DNA of 32,881 nucleotides, from assembly GCF_003201865.1 (NCBI RefSeq), contig NZ_QJJJ01000033.1, positions 1-32,881 of the forward strand, in the 5' to 3' direction. Both the position numbers and the translations under genes were made by a program. Positions 23,763 through 30,710 of the stretch are shown piece by piece (position 1 is the first letter of the stretch; the number at the start of each line of letters is the position of its first letter). The notes under the pieces are model-generated. The model worked only from the letters and a program-made list of their open reading frames with translations. It was not told the origin of the DNA and did no database searches. The DNA is from Methylobacterium sp. B4. Its GTDB lineage: Bacteria > Pseudomonadota > Alphaproteobacteria > Rhizobiales > Beijerinckiaceae.

Positions 23763-24698
23763 TCAGCGCCAATAGGGTTCGGCGGGAAGGGACCGGTCGC
23801 GCGCCTCCTCGCGCACGATGCGCCAGAACCGGCGAACCTCGCTGCGCACGTCGTAGGTCTCGACGCCGACGGCGCGCAGCATCAGCCCGACGGCATTGGG
23901 CAGGCGGCTCACGCCGGACAGCGCCCGCGGCGCATCGATCGGGAAATGGGTCTCGAACCGTTCCTTGATGCGCGCGGCCGTCTCGGGAGGCGTGACGCAG
24001 AGGATGTTGGCGAAGGCGTCGAAGCCGCGCATCACCGCCGCAAGGGCGATCGTCGGATCACCCTTCTCAATCAGGATCTTTTCCGCGAACAGCTTGTGCC
24101 CGCCGGGCCGGCGCAGGCTCACGTCCATCGACAGCAGGTCGAAGCCGAAGCGCTCCTCGACATGATGATGCTTGCGGCCGGCGAGAACCATCTCGCCGTA
24201 GAGCAGGGTGGCGTCCGCCGCGACGACGAGGTCCGTGCGCGAGAGGAAGCGCGAGCCGCGATAGGGAATGGTGAAGTCCGGCAGGTATTCGAGGTAGCCG
24301 CCGGCCTCGACGGTCACGGTCTGATGCTGCGAGGCGTAGTTCGCGTCCATGCAGTGGATGCGGTTGGCGCCCTGGGTGGAGATGTGCGCGCAGGCGCCTT
24401 CCCCCACCGCGATGTCGATCGTGTAGCGGTCGCCCTGGAGGATGCCGCCGCCGACCGAGATGATCGGGCAGACGGGCAGTTCGGGCATCGCCTCGTCCCA
24501 GTAGAGCGCCTGCTGCACGAGCAGCGGCGCGACCCGGTAGAGGTCGTGGAGCACGGAGCGGCGATCGCGCAGCGAGAACCCGAGGCGCAAGCGTCCGACC
24601 TTGCCGGGTGCCCCCGCCCGCATCTGCGCCGGCTCGGTCTGGAAACCGCGCAGTTCGCGCGCCGTGTCGATGAGGCCGAGTGACTCGTGCGGGGTCAT
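23763..24698 (-). CDS. ureD: Urease accessory protein UreD
   Basis: A 311-residue accessory protein that, with UreF and UreG, forms the complex delivering nickel and carbon dioxide to apo-urease. Family landmarks: GGGILQGDRYTIDIAVGEGACAHISTQGANRIH near residues 83-116, then YLEYLPDFTIPYRGSRF and LLYGEMVLAGR. The ATG at 24698 lies 4 bases after the ureG stop. Unusually, ureD is the last accessory gene (after ureG) instead of preceding ureA. This order goes with the divergent urease clade suggested by UreC. Confidence 0.92.
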   Translation of the reverse strand: MTPHESLGLIDTARELRGFQTEPAQMRAGAPGKVGRLRLGFSLRDRRSVLHDLYRVAPLLVQQALYWDEAMPELPVCPIISVGGGILQGDRYTIDIAVGEGACAHISTQGANRIHCMDANYASQHQTVTVEAGGYLEYLPDFTIPYRGSRFLSRTDLVVAADATLLYGEMVLAGRKHHHVEERFGFDLLSMDVSLRRPGGHKLFAEKILIEKGDPTIALAAVMRGFDAFANILCVTPPETAARIKERFETHFPIDAPRALSGVSRLPNAVGLMLRAVGVETYDVRSEVRRFWRIVREEARDRSLPAEPYWR

Positions 24699-24702
24699 GG
24701 TC

Positions 24703-25350
24703 TCACGCGCTCGCCGCGAGCGGAGGACTCGTCCTCACGTCGAACAGCGCCATGTCGAGAATGAGCCGGAGGAGGTCGTCGACGCCCTCCCCGGTCTTGC
24801 AGTTGGTGAAGAGGAACGGCTTCTTGCCGCGCATGAGCCTGGAGTCGCGCGCCATGACGTCGAGGCTCGCGCCGACATAGGGGGCAAGATCCCGCTTGTT
24901 GATGACGAGGATGTCCGACTGGCAGACCCCGGCGCCGTTCTTGCGGGGGATCTTGTCGCCGGCGGCGACGTCGATCACGTAGATGTAGAAGTCCGCCAGC
25001 GCCGGGCTGAAGGTGAGCGTGAGGTTATCGCCGCCGGATTCGATCAGGATCACGTCGCTGTCGGGATACTTGTCTTCGAGCTCCTCGACCGCGGCGATGT
25101 TCATCGACGGATCTTCGCGCACGGCGGTGTGCGGGCAGGCTCCGGTCTCGACGCCGACGATCTTCTCCTCGATCAGCACGCCGTGGAGGGTACGGCGCAC
25201 CTGCTTGGCATCCTCCGTCGTCACGACGTCGTTGGTGATGATCAGCGGCTTGATGCCCAGCGCGATCAGACGCGGCGTGATGGTTTCGATGACGGCCGTC
25301 TTGCCCGAGCCGACCGGGCCGCCGATGCCGATACGGGTGATCTTCTTCAT
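24703..25350 (-). CDS. ureG: Urease accessory GTPase UreG
   Basis: A 215-residue SIMIBI-class GTPase that powers nickel transfer into urease. P-loop GPVGSGKT at 11-18, metal-binding Cys72-Pro73-His74 in GACPHTAVRED, the G3-like IESGGDNLT stretch, and base-specificity NKRD at 151-154 (usually NKTD) are visible. I start at ATG 25350 (MKKITRIGIGGPV) because AAAGGAA lies just upstream. A TTG at 25374 would add eight residues. It begins 20 bases after ureF ends. Confidence 0.94.
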   Translation of the reverse strand: MKKITRIGIGGPVGSGKTAVIETITPRLIALGIKPLIITNDVVTTEDAKQVRRTLHGVLIEEKIVGVETGACPHTAVREDPSMNIAAVEELEDKYPDSDVILIESGGDNLTLTFSPALADFYIYVIDVAAGDKIPRKNGAGVCQSDILVINKRDLAPYVGASLDVMARDSRLMRGKKPFLFTNCKTGEGVDDLLRLILDMALFDVRTSPPLAASA

Positions 25351-25370
25351 CTCGATTTCCTTTGCCGCAC

Positions 25371-26093
25371 TCAATTCATGAACAGGCGGACATGGACCGT
25401 GGTGTGATGAGCAACGAGCGCGTCGAAGACCGGCGCGAAGGCGGCCATCTCGTCGAGGGCGAGATCGCGCACGGCGAGGTAGTCGTCCTCGACGCGGCCC
25501 TGGGCGGCGAACAGGATGCGCTGGGTCTCGAAGTGGTCGATCCGCATCAGGCGGAGCGCGGCGCTCAGGATCATCGAGGCCATGCCGTACTGGTGGACGA
25601 CGAAGGCTTCCGTCTCGTCCGCGCCGAGATGTGCGAGGGTGATCGCCTGACCGATCGGCAGGCAGCCGGGGGTGGCGTCCGATCGGATATCCGCGAGCCA
25701 GCGCTCCAGCACCGGTGAGAGACTGATCCTGAGCGCCAACTCGGCGAGCTTCTTGCCCATCCGCGTCAGCATCAGCTGCTGCTCCTCGCCGACGCGGCGG
25801 CAGAGCAGTTCTCGGTCGGCCGTGACGATGCCGGGATAGTCCTCCGCCAGGGCGGCGCGATGGGCGTGCAGCAGCGCGACGCCATCCACCCGGGCGTTCT
25901 GGTGCAGAACGAGTTCGACGAGGTGCAGCAGGCTGCTCGCGTCGCTGACGATCCCCGTCTGCAGCGCGGATTCGAGGCCGTTCGAGAAGGCGAAGGAGCC
26001 AACCGGCAGCGTCGAATCCGAGAATTGCAGCAGGCGCGCGAGATGAGCCATGCCGCGCGGTGCGAGACGGGCCCTCGGCTCACCGTGCCGCAT
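25371..26093 (-). CDS. ureF: Urease accessory protein UreF
   Basis: A 240-residue, all-helical chaperone that bridges UreD-bound urease and UreG. Recognisable parts: LLQFSDSTLPVGSFAFSNGLESA near residues 21-43, then the conserved helices ending in a DEMAAFAPVFDALVAHHT-type tail. The ATG at 26093 overlaps the ureE stop as TGATG, indicating translational coupling. The first 15 residues (Arg/Pro-rich) are unusual, and an internal ATG at 26051 (MAHLARLLQFSD) would give a more typical start. Confidence 0.92.
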   Translation of the reverse strand: MRHGEPRARLAPRGMAHLARLLQFSDSTLPVGSFAFSNGLESALQTGIVSDASSLLHLVELVLHQNARVDGVALLHAHRAALAEDYPGIVTADRELLCRRVGEEQQLMLTRMGKKLAELALRISLSPVLERWLADIRSDATPGCLPIGQAITLAHLGADETEAFVVHQYGMASMILSAALRLMRIDHFETQRILFAAQGRVEDDYLAVRDLALDEMAAFAPVFDALVAHHTTVHVRLFMN

Positions 26094-26740
26094 CACGCCA
26101 CCGGATCATGGTGATGGTGATGCGCGTGCGGATGGCCATGATCGTGCGCGTGATCATGGTGATCTCGGGCCTGTGCAGCCTCGTGACCGCCGTGATGGTG
26201 GTGCGGGGTGGCGTCGGCGCCGGCGAAGAGCAACCGGACCTCCTTGGCGTCGAGCTTGGCCGCCACCTCCTCGCCCGGGGCGAAGCGGGTCTTCACATGC
26301 GCGAAGGCGTGCGTGCGCATGACCGAGGCCATCACCTTCTGATCGACCGAGAGCGGCACGTAGACCGTCGACCCCTTGATCACGGCGGGCCAGTGCTGGT
26401 TGCCGAGGCCGTGCCCGAGTTCGAAGCAGGCGCGCAGGATCTCGTGCGGTGCGAGGCGCTCCAATCCCTCCAGCTCGATGACCAGCACCTCCTTGAGGGC
26501 GATCCGGGCCACGACGATGAACCCTTGCGCCGCGTCGTAGTGGAGCACGTCGCCGTCATGCAGGTGCTCGGAGCGCGGCAGTGAAACCGCCAGCTCGACC
26601 CCGCTTTCGCTGGCCTTGCGAAGACGGCTCTTGGGCGCCTCCCATTGCTCCAGCACCAGCGGATCGATTCGCGCCTGCCGCGCGCGGTCCTTCCAGACGG
26701 GATCGCCAAGATGCCCGAGTTTGTGTTCGACGAGGATCAT
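26093..26740 (-). CDS. ureE: Urease accessory nickel metallochaperone UreE
   Basis: A 215-residue nickel chaperone. It has the N-terminal peptide-binding domain, the C-terminal metal-binding domain with conserved His116 in GLGNQHWPAV, and a long histidine tail. From residue 180 to the end, 17 of 36 residues are His. The tail can hold several nickel ions and may act as a nickel store. ATG at 26740 (MILVEHKLGHLG) with GGAGAG upstream is the natural start. An upstream in-frame extension to 26842 overlaps the fluoride-channel gene and is not credible. It is translationally coupled to ureF. Confidence 0.94.
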   Translation of the reverse strand: MILVEHKLGHLGDPVWKDRARQARIDPLVLEQWEAPKSRLRKASESGVELAVSLPRSEHLHDGDVLHYDAAQGFIVVARIALKEVLVIELEGLERLAPHEILRACFELGHGLGNQHWPAVIKGSTVYVPLSVDQKVMASVMRTHAFAHVKTRFAPGEEVAAKLDAKEVRLLFAGADATPHHHHGGHEAAQARDHHDHAHDHGHPHAHHHHHDPVA

Positions 26741-26763
26741 TCGTCTCTCCCAACGGACCGCGC

Positions 26764-27147
26764 TCACACGCGGCGCAGGCGTTTCCCGGATGCGATTCCG
26801 AGCCAGATCGCGGCGTAGCCGACGATTAGGCTGGACAGGCAATAGAAGACGGCAAAACCAACTTGTCCCGGCGACGAGGCTTCGGAGACGATGCCGTAGA
26901 CGAAGCTCGAAAATGTCGACATTCCACCGGCGAAGCCCGTGCCGATCAGGAGCAGGTACTCGTCCGAGACTTGGTTCAGGCGATGAAGTTCGAAGACGGC
27001 GCCGAGGCAGAACGAGGCGAGGACGTTGGCCGTGAAGATGTCGAGCGGAAAGGCGCCGCTCTGCTGAGGGATCAGCAGTATGAGGAATTCGCGCGTGATG
27101 GCGCCGAACCCGCCACCGATGAAGACGAAGACGGCCCGCGCCCCCAT
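26764..27147 (-). CDS. crcB: Fluoride channel FluC/CrcB (copy 1)
   Basis: A 127-residue, four-helix Fluc-type fluoride exporter subunit. Motifs: GGGFGAITRE at 11-20, Asn41 in TANVLASFCLG, and the sodium/phenylalanine-box region GFAGGMSTFSSF at 71-82 with both box phenylalanines (Phe79, Phe82). Fluc channels work as dual-topology dimers that let cytosolic fluoride leak out. It sits between the second channel gene (10 bases away) and ureE (23 bases), inside the urease operon. No fluoride riboswitch is seen upstream, so expression should follow urease. It may pair with copy 2 as a heterodimer. Confidence 0.9.
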   Translation of the reverse strand: MGARAVFVFIGGGFGAITREFLILLIPQQSGAFPLDIFTANVLASFCLGAVFELHRLNQVSDEYLLLIGTGFAGGMSTFSSFVYGIVSEASSPGQVGFAVFYCLSSLIVGYAAIWLGIASGKRLRRV

Positions 27148-27157
27148 GACGGCCCGC

Positions 27158-27541
27158 CTACGATCTTGCGAGGGCGACGCCCGCCGCCGCGGCGCAGAGG
27201 CCGATGCCGACGGACGAGACGAGGTACAAGGCGGCCAGCCCCTGGCGATGCTCCATCGCCATCTGCGCCGTATCGAGCTGCATCGAACTGAACGTCGTGT
27301 AGCCGCCGAGAAAGCCCGTCAGCACCAGGGACGACACCACGTCCCCGTGGCGCTGCTGCCAGCCGATGGCGAGCGCGGCGGAGAGGTAGGCGATCGCGAA
27401 GGCGCCGGTGACGTTGACGAGGAGGGTGCCGAACTTGAAGCGCGCGGGGATCGCGCGGTCGATGAAGCCGCCGAGTTGCCAGCGCAGCAGAGAGCCGGCT
27501 CCGCCGCCGAGACCCACCCACATGATGTCGATCGGTTTCAT
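27158..27541 (-). CDS. crcB: Fluoride channel FluC/CrcB (copy 2)
   Basis: A second 127-residue Fluc subunit, clearly different from copy 1. It has GGGAGSLLRW at 12-21, Asn43 in VNVTGAFAIAYL, and GFLGGYTTFSSMQLD at 76-90. The first box phenylalanine is present (Phe84) but the second is Met87. That is a change expected if one pore of a heterodimer has degenerated. It starts 61 bases after ureC with no strong ribosome-binding site, and an intercistronic hairpin lies in the gap. The paired arrangement resembles heterodimeric Fluc systems, and the location within a urease operon is unusual. Confidence 0.9.
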   Translation of the reverse strand: MKPIDIMWVGLGGGAGSLLRWQLGGFIDRAIPARFKFGTLLVNVTGAFAIAYLSAALAIGWQQRHGDVVSSLVLTGFLGGYTTFSSMQLDTAQMAMEHRQGLAALYLVSSVGIGLCAAAAGVALARS

Positions 27542-27569
27542 GAACGCATGGACCGGGCTGTGAGCCGGC

Positions 27570-27589
27570 GGCGGGAGGCGTTTCCCACC
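27570..27589 (-). repeat. Intercistronic hairpin between ureC and the fluoride-channel gene
   Basis: On the minus strand GGTGGGA-N6-TCCCGCC forms a 7-pair stem (one G-T pair) in the 61-base gap. It may protect the upstream ureABC message or reduce read-through into the following genes, setting different levels of structural and accessory proteins. Confidence 0.35.
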
Positions 27590-27602
27590 GCGCGACGGGA
27601 AG

Positions 27603-29321
27603 TCAGCTGAAGAAATGGAGCTGCGCGAGCGGAAGATGCGTGGCGGGCTCGATCGTGGCGTGCTTGCCGTCGACGGTCACCGCGAAGGTCTCCGGGTTGA
27701 CCTCGATGACCGGGAGCCGGCCGTTTCGAACCATCGACGCCTTGGTGATGGTGCGCGTGCCGTAGACGGGCACGACCTTGGACGTCAGCTCGTAGCGATC
27801 CGCGACCCCAGCCTCGTAGGCGGCATGTGACGTGAAGGTCACGCGCGTCTTGGCCACGGCCGGGCCGAGAGCGCCGAACATCGGACGATAGACGACCGGC
27901 TGCGGTGTCGGCAGGGAGGCATTCGGATCTCCCATGATCGCCCAGGAGATCATGCCGCCCTTGATGACCATTTTCGGCTTGGCGCCGAAGAAGGCCGGTT
28001 TCCAGAGGACGAGATCCGCCATCTTGCCGACCTCGACCGATCCGATCACGTGAGAGACCCCCGCCACGATGGCGGGATTGATCGTCACCTTGGCGACGAA
28101 GCGCAGCACGCGCTGATTGTCGTTGCCGGATGCATCCCCCCGATAGGCACCGAGCCGCGCCTTCATCAGATGGGCCGTCTGAATGGTGCGCGCCCAGTTC
28201 TCGCCGACGCGGCCCATGGCCTGGCTGTCGCTCGACAGGATCGAGATCGCGCCGAGATCGTGCAGGACGTTTTCCGCCGCGATGGTCTCGGCGCGCACGC
28301 GGCTTTCCGCGAAGGCGACGTCCGTCGGGATCTTCGGGCTGAGGTTGTGGCAGACCATCACCATGTCGAACAATTCCGCCTGCGAATTGATGCCGTAGGG
28401 CATGGTCGGATTGGTCGAACTGGGGATGACGTTGGAAATGCCCGCCACCCGGATGATATCCGGGGCGTGGCCGCCGCCCGCGCCCTCCGTGTGGTAGGTG
28501 TGGATCGTGCGCCCTTCGAACGCGGCGATGGTGCTCTCGACGAAACCCGCCTCGTTCAGGGTGTCCGTGTGGATGCAGACTTGGACGTCGTGATCGTCCG
28601 CGACGGTCAGGGCCATGCGGATCGCCGCCGGCGTGCTGCCCCAGTCTTCGTGAACCTTCAAACCCATCGCGCCGGCCCGGATCTGCTCATCGATCGGAAG
28701 GGGCGCCGAGCCATTGCCCTTGCCGTGCACGCCCGCATTGACCGGCCAGGCGTCGAAGGAGCGGAGCATCATCTCGATGTTCCACGTGCCCGGCGTGATG
28801 GTCGTGCCGTTGGTGCCGTCGGACGGGCCGATGCCGCCGCCGAACAGTGTCGTCACGCCGTTGCTGAGCGCGGCCTGGGCCTGCTGCGGCGAGACGAAGT
28901 GGACGTGGGCGTCGATGCCGCCCGCGGTCAGAATGAGGTGCTCACCGGAAATGGCGTCCGTGCCCGGTCCGAGCGCGAGCCCCCGTGTCACCCCCGACAT
29001 CGTCGAGGGATTGCCTGCCTTCCCGATCCCGACGATCTGGCCGTCCTTGATGCCGAGATCGGCTTTGATGACGCCCTGGACCGCGTCGAGGATCGTGACA
29101 TTGGTGATGACGAGATCCGGTGCGCCCGCCGCACTGGTCAACTCGTTGTCGTAACCCATGCCATCCCGAAGCGTCTTGCCGCCGCCATAGACGGCCTCCT
29201 CGCCATAGACGCGAAGATCCTTCTCGATCTCGATGTAGAGGTCCGTATCGGCGAGCCTGATCTTGTCGCCTGTCGTCGGCCCGTAGAGATCCGAGTATTG
29301 CCGCCGCGAGATTTTGCTCAT
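27603..29321 (-). CDS. ureC: Urease subunit alpha (UreC)
   Basis: The 572-residue catalytic subunit, which hydrolyses urea to ammonia and carbamate at a dinickel centre. All metal and catalytic residues are present: His139/His141 (DAHVHF), carbamylated Lys222 and His224 (LKVHEDWGST), His251, His277 (HTYHTEGAGGGHAPD), flap Cys324-His325, and Asp365 (SSDSQAMGR). The flap reads VCHNLSPKIP where most ureases have VCHHL, so the residue after the catalytic His is Asn. The length matches the family. ATG at 29321 (MSKISRRQYSDLYGPTTGDK). It follows ureB by 36 bases. Confidence 0.96.
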   Translation of the reverse strand: MSKISRRQYSDLYGPTTGDKIRLADTDLYIEIEKDLRVYGEEAVYGGGKTLRDGMGYDNELTSAAGAPDLVITNVTILDAVQGVIKADLGIKDGQIVGIGKAGNPSTMSGVTRGLALGPGTDAISGEHLILTAGGIDAHVHFVSPQQAQAALSNGVTTLFGGGIGPSDGTNGTTITPGTWNIEMMLRSFDAWPVNAGVHGKGNGSAPLPIDEQIRAGAMGLKVHEDWGSTPAAIRMALTVADDHDVQVCIHTDTLNEAGFVESTIAAFEGRTIHTYHTEGAGGGHAPDIIRVAGISNVIPSSTNPTMPYGINSQAELFDMVMVCHNLSPKIPTDVAFAESRVRAETIAAENVLHDLGAISILSSDSQAMGRVGENWARTIQTAHLMKARLGAYRGDASGNDNQRVLRFVAKVTINPAIVAGVSHVIGSVEVGKMADLVLWKPAFFGAKPKMVIKGGMISWAIMGDPNASLPTPQPVVYRPMFGALGPAVAKTRVTFTSHAAYEAGVADRYELTSKVVPVYGTRTITKASMVRNGRLPVIEVNPETFAVTVDGKHATIEPATHLPLAQLHFFS

Positions 29322-29357
29322 CCCAGCGCTCCAGATTCGGCTATCGAAGGGGGCAGG

Positions 29358-29768
29358 TTACGGCTTGTTCTTGAACCCGTAGCGATTCACCCGATCCAGC
29401 GCGTCCGACAGGCGTGGGCGGTAATCGTCGTAGGTTTCGTCGCCGACCCAGCCGTCGACGAGGCCGTTGAAGCCGAGCACCCGCTGCTTGCCCTGATAGG
29501 GAACGAGCGAGACCTCCCTCTCGTCTCCGGGCTCGAACCGCAGAGCGGTCGTGGCCGGGATGTTGAGACGCTTGCCGAAGGCTTGCTCACGATCGAACTC
29601 GAGCGAGGCATTCACCTCGAAGAAATGGTAGTGCGATCCGACTTGGATCGGGCGGTCACCCGTGTTTCGGACCTTGATCGCCGTCGTCGGATATCCGGCA
29701 TTGATCTCGATATCCCCTGCCCCGAAAATGATTCCGCCAACAGGCGTCTTCTTCTGGGAAGGACTCAT
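29358..29768 (-). CDS. ureB: Urease subunit beta (UreB)
   Basis: A 136-residue structural subunit that packs with UreA and UreC. Family features: the PVGGIIFGAGDIEINAG opening, KVRNTGDRPIQVGSHYHFFEVN and LRFEPGDEREVSLVPYQGKQRVLGFNGL. I chose the ATG at 29768 because AGGAGGTG lies five bases upstream. An in-frame ATG at 29786 would overlap that site. A C-terminal extension (DETYDDYRPRLSDALDRVNRYGFKNK) is longer than in the Klebsiella subunit. It follows ureA by 24 bases. Confidence 0.95.
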   Translation of the reverse strand: MSPSQKKTPVGGIIFGAGDIEINAGYPTTAIKVRNTGDRPIQVGSHYHFFEVNASLEFDREQAFGKRLNIPATTALRFEPGDEREVSLVPYQGKQRVLGFNGLVDGWVGDETYDDYRPRLSDALDRVNRYGFKNKP

Positions 29769-29792
29769 TGCGCCACCTCCTGACATCTCGAT

Positions 29793-30095
29793 CTACTTGA
29801 TGGGAGCATGCACCGTGATGAGGCGCGAGCCGTCCGTGAACACCGCTTCGACCTGAACGTAGGGAATCATCTCCGCGACGCCGTCCATGACGTCGTCGCG
29901 CGTGATGGTTTTGCCTGCGAGCTCCATCACTTCTTCCAGCGTCTTGCCGGCGCGGGCGCCTTCCAGCGCGGCAACGGAGATGAGGGAGACGGTTTCCGGA
30001 TGGTTGAGCTTGAGCCCCTGGTCCCGACGGCGCTGTGCGACCTGGGCGAGCATATAGATCAGCAGCTTGTCGGTTTCGCGTTGAGTAAAGTGCAT
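29793..30095 (-). CDS. ureA: Urease subunit gamma (UreA)
   Basis: A standard 100-residue gamma subunit: MHFTQRETDKLLIYMLAQVA, RRRDQGLKLNHPETVSLISV, GKTLEEVM and a C-terminal VEAVFTDGSRLITVHAPIK. It forms the heterotrimer unit with UreB and UreC in the cytosol. It is the first gene of the urease operon, so its promoter must lie in the 30096-30710 gap. A, B and C are separate genes, as usual for proteobacteria. Confidence 0.96.
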   Translation of the reverse strand: MHFTQRETDKLLIYMLAQVAQRRRDQGLKLNHPETVSLISVAALEGARAGKTLEEVMELAGKTITRDDVMDGVAEMIPYVQVEAVFTDGSRLITVHAPIK

Positions 30096-30402
30096 GGGCG
30101 GCTTCCCGAGCGAAAACGGCCTGCCTTGGAAGCCAAGTTACTGGCACCCAGATAAAATCTTGCTTTCAACCTATAGCAGCAACGCAACGATCATGGCTAG
30201 CCCTGCTCGAAAATTGCGCGATTACTGATACAATTGTTCCAATTCACCCAAAAGTTGTTGCAGTTTATGGGAATTCTGCATGAGCTTGACCATTCTCGAT
30301 GCTTTCAACATCCTCCGACATCGAATTCTTTCGACCCATCGGCGTCGAACCGGCACCAAATCGCGACTCTTGAGTTGTATGGCTAGCTTTGCCCCGCACC
30401 CG

Positions 30403-30431
30403 AGCCCGGACGTGGACTGAGTGTCCGGGCT
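30403..30431. repeat. 9-bp hairpin in the urease/receptor gap
   Basis: AGCCCGGAC (30403-30411) and GTCCGGGCT (30423-30431) are perfect inverted copies around 11 bases. There is no T-run on either side. Its role is unknown; it may insulate the two divergent transcripts. Confidence 0.45.
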
Positions 30432-30477
30432 GCGGTGACCGTTGGTCGTCGGGCGAGGCGGGGCTCACCTGCCACGC

Positions 30478-30496
30478 GTCTCGAACACTTCGAGAC
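30478..30496. promoter_or_regulatory. 19-base perfect palindrome, candidate operator
   Basis: GTCTCGAA-CAC-TTCGAGAC has perfect 8-base arms around 3 bases. It lies 215 bases before the TonB-receptor start and 383 before ureA. Such a compact palindrome suits a dimeric repressor or activator. The partner is not known. Confidence 0.4.
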
Positions 30497-30631
30497 CGGA
30501 GGTTGGCGCGCGACGAATGCGGCGCCGACATCTTGAACGAGGCCATTTCGCCAGGACGCTCGCTCTCGCGCTGCGGCAGCCCCGTGCACGAGGCGTGGGA
30601 CCAACACTGCTCTCGTCGTGACGAAGCGCGA

Positions 30632-30659
30632 GTATGAAAAATTGTCGGCTTGCGCATAC
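30632..30659 (+). promoter_or_regulatory. NikR-like nickel operator
   Basis: GTATGA (30632-30637), exactly 16 bases, then GCATAC (30654-30659). The NikR consensus is GTATGA-N16-TCATAC, so 11 of 12 defined bases and the spacing match. It overlaps the proposed -35 of the TonB-dependent receptor, the position expected for nickel-dependent repression. No nikR gene lies in the window. Confidence 0.6.
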
Positions 30660-30678
30660 CCATAATTTGAAGTTTAGT
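30650..30678 (+). promoter_or_regulatory. Proposed promoter of the TonB-dependent receptor
   Basis: TTGCGC (30650-30655), 17-base spacer, TTTAGT (30673-30678). The match to TTGACA/TATAAT is weak (3/6 and 4/6) but the spacing is ideal. It lies in an A/T-rich patch 33 bases before the start codon and overlaps the NikR-like site. Confidence 0.3.
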
Positions 30679-30710
30679 AACGACAGATAACCTAATGCCT
30701 GGGTTGCACG

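Larger units (their letters stand above)
30096..30710. other. Divergent control region between urease and the TonB-dependent receptor
   Basis: A 615-base gene-free region. The part next to ureA (30140-30260) is A/T-rich with several short palindromic stretches (ACAATTGT near 30231). It probably holds the urease promoter, but no clean sigma-70 or sigma-54 site could be fixed. The centre carries a 9-bp hairpin (30403-30431) and a 19-base palindrome (30478-30496). The end next to the receptor carries a NikR-like operator and promoter. Confidence 0.6.

Noticed and set aside
27542..27602. Fluoride riboswitch before the fluoride channels
   Set aside because: The 61-base gap lacks the conserved core, including the CUGAUGA-type 3' segment. 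Only an ordinary hairpin is seen.
28050..29783. A 577-codon plus-strand frame opposite ureC and ureB
   Set aside because: It is the shadow of highly conserved urease genes and has no recognisable content of its own.
30096..30260. A sigma-54 or NtrC site for ureA
   Set aside because: No GG-N10-GC element or NtrC palindrome of adequate quality was found on the minus strand.
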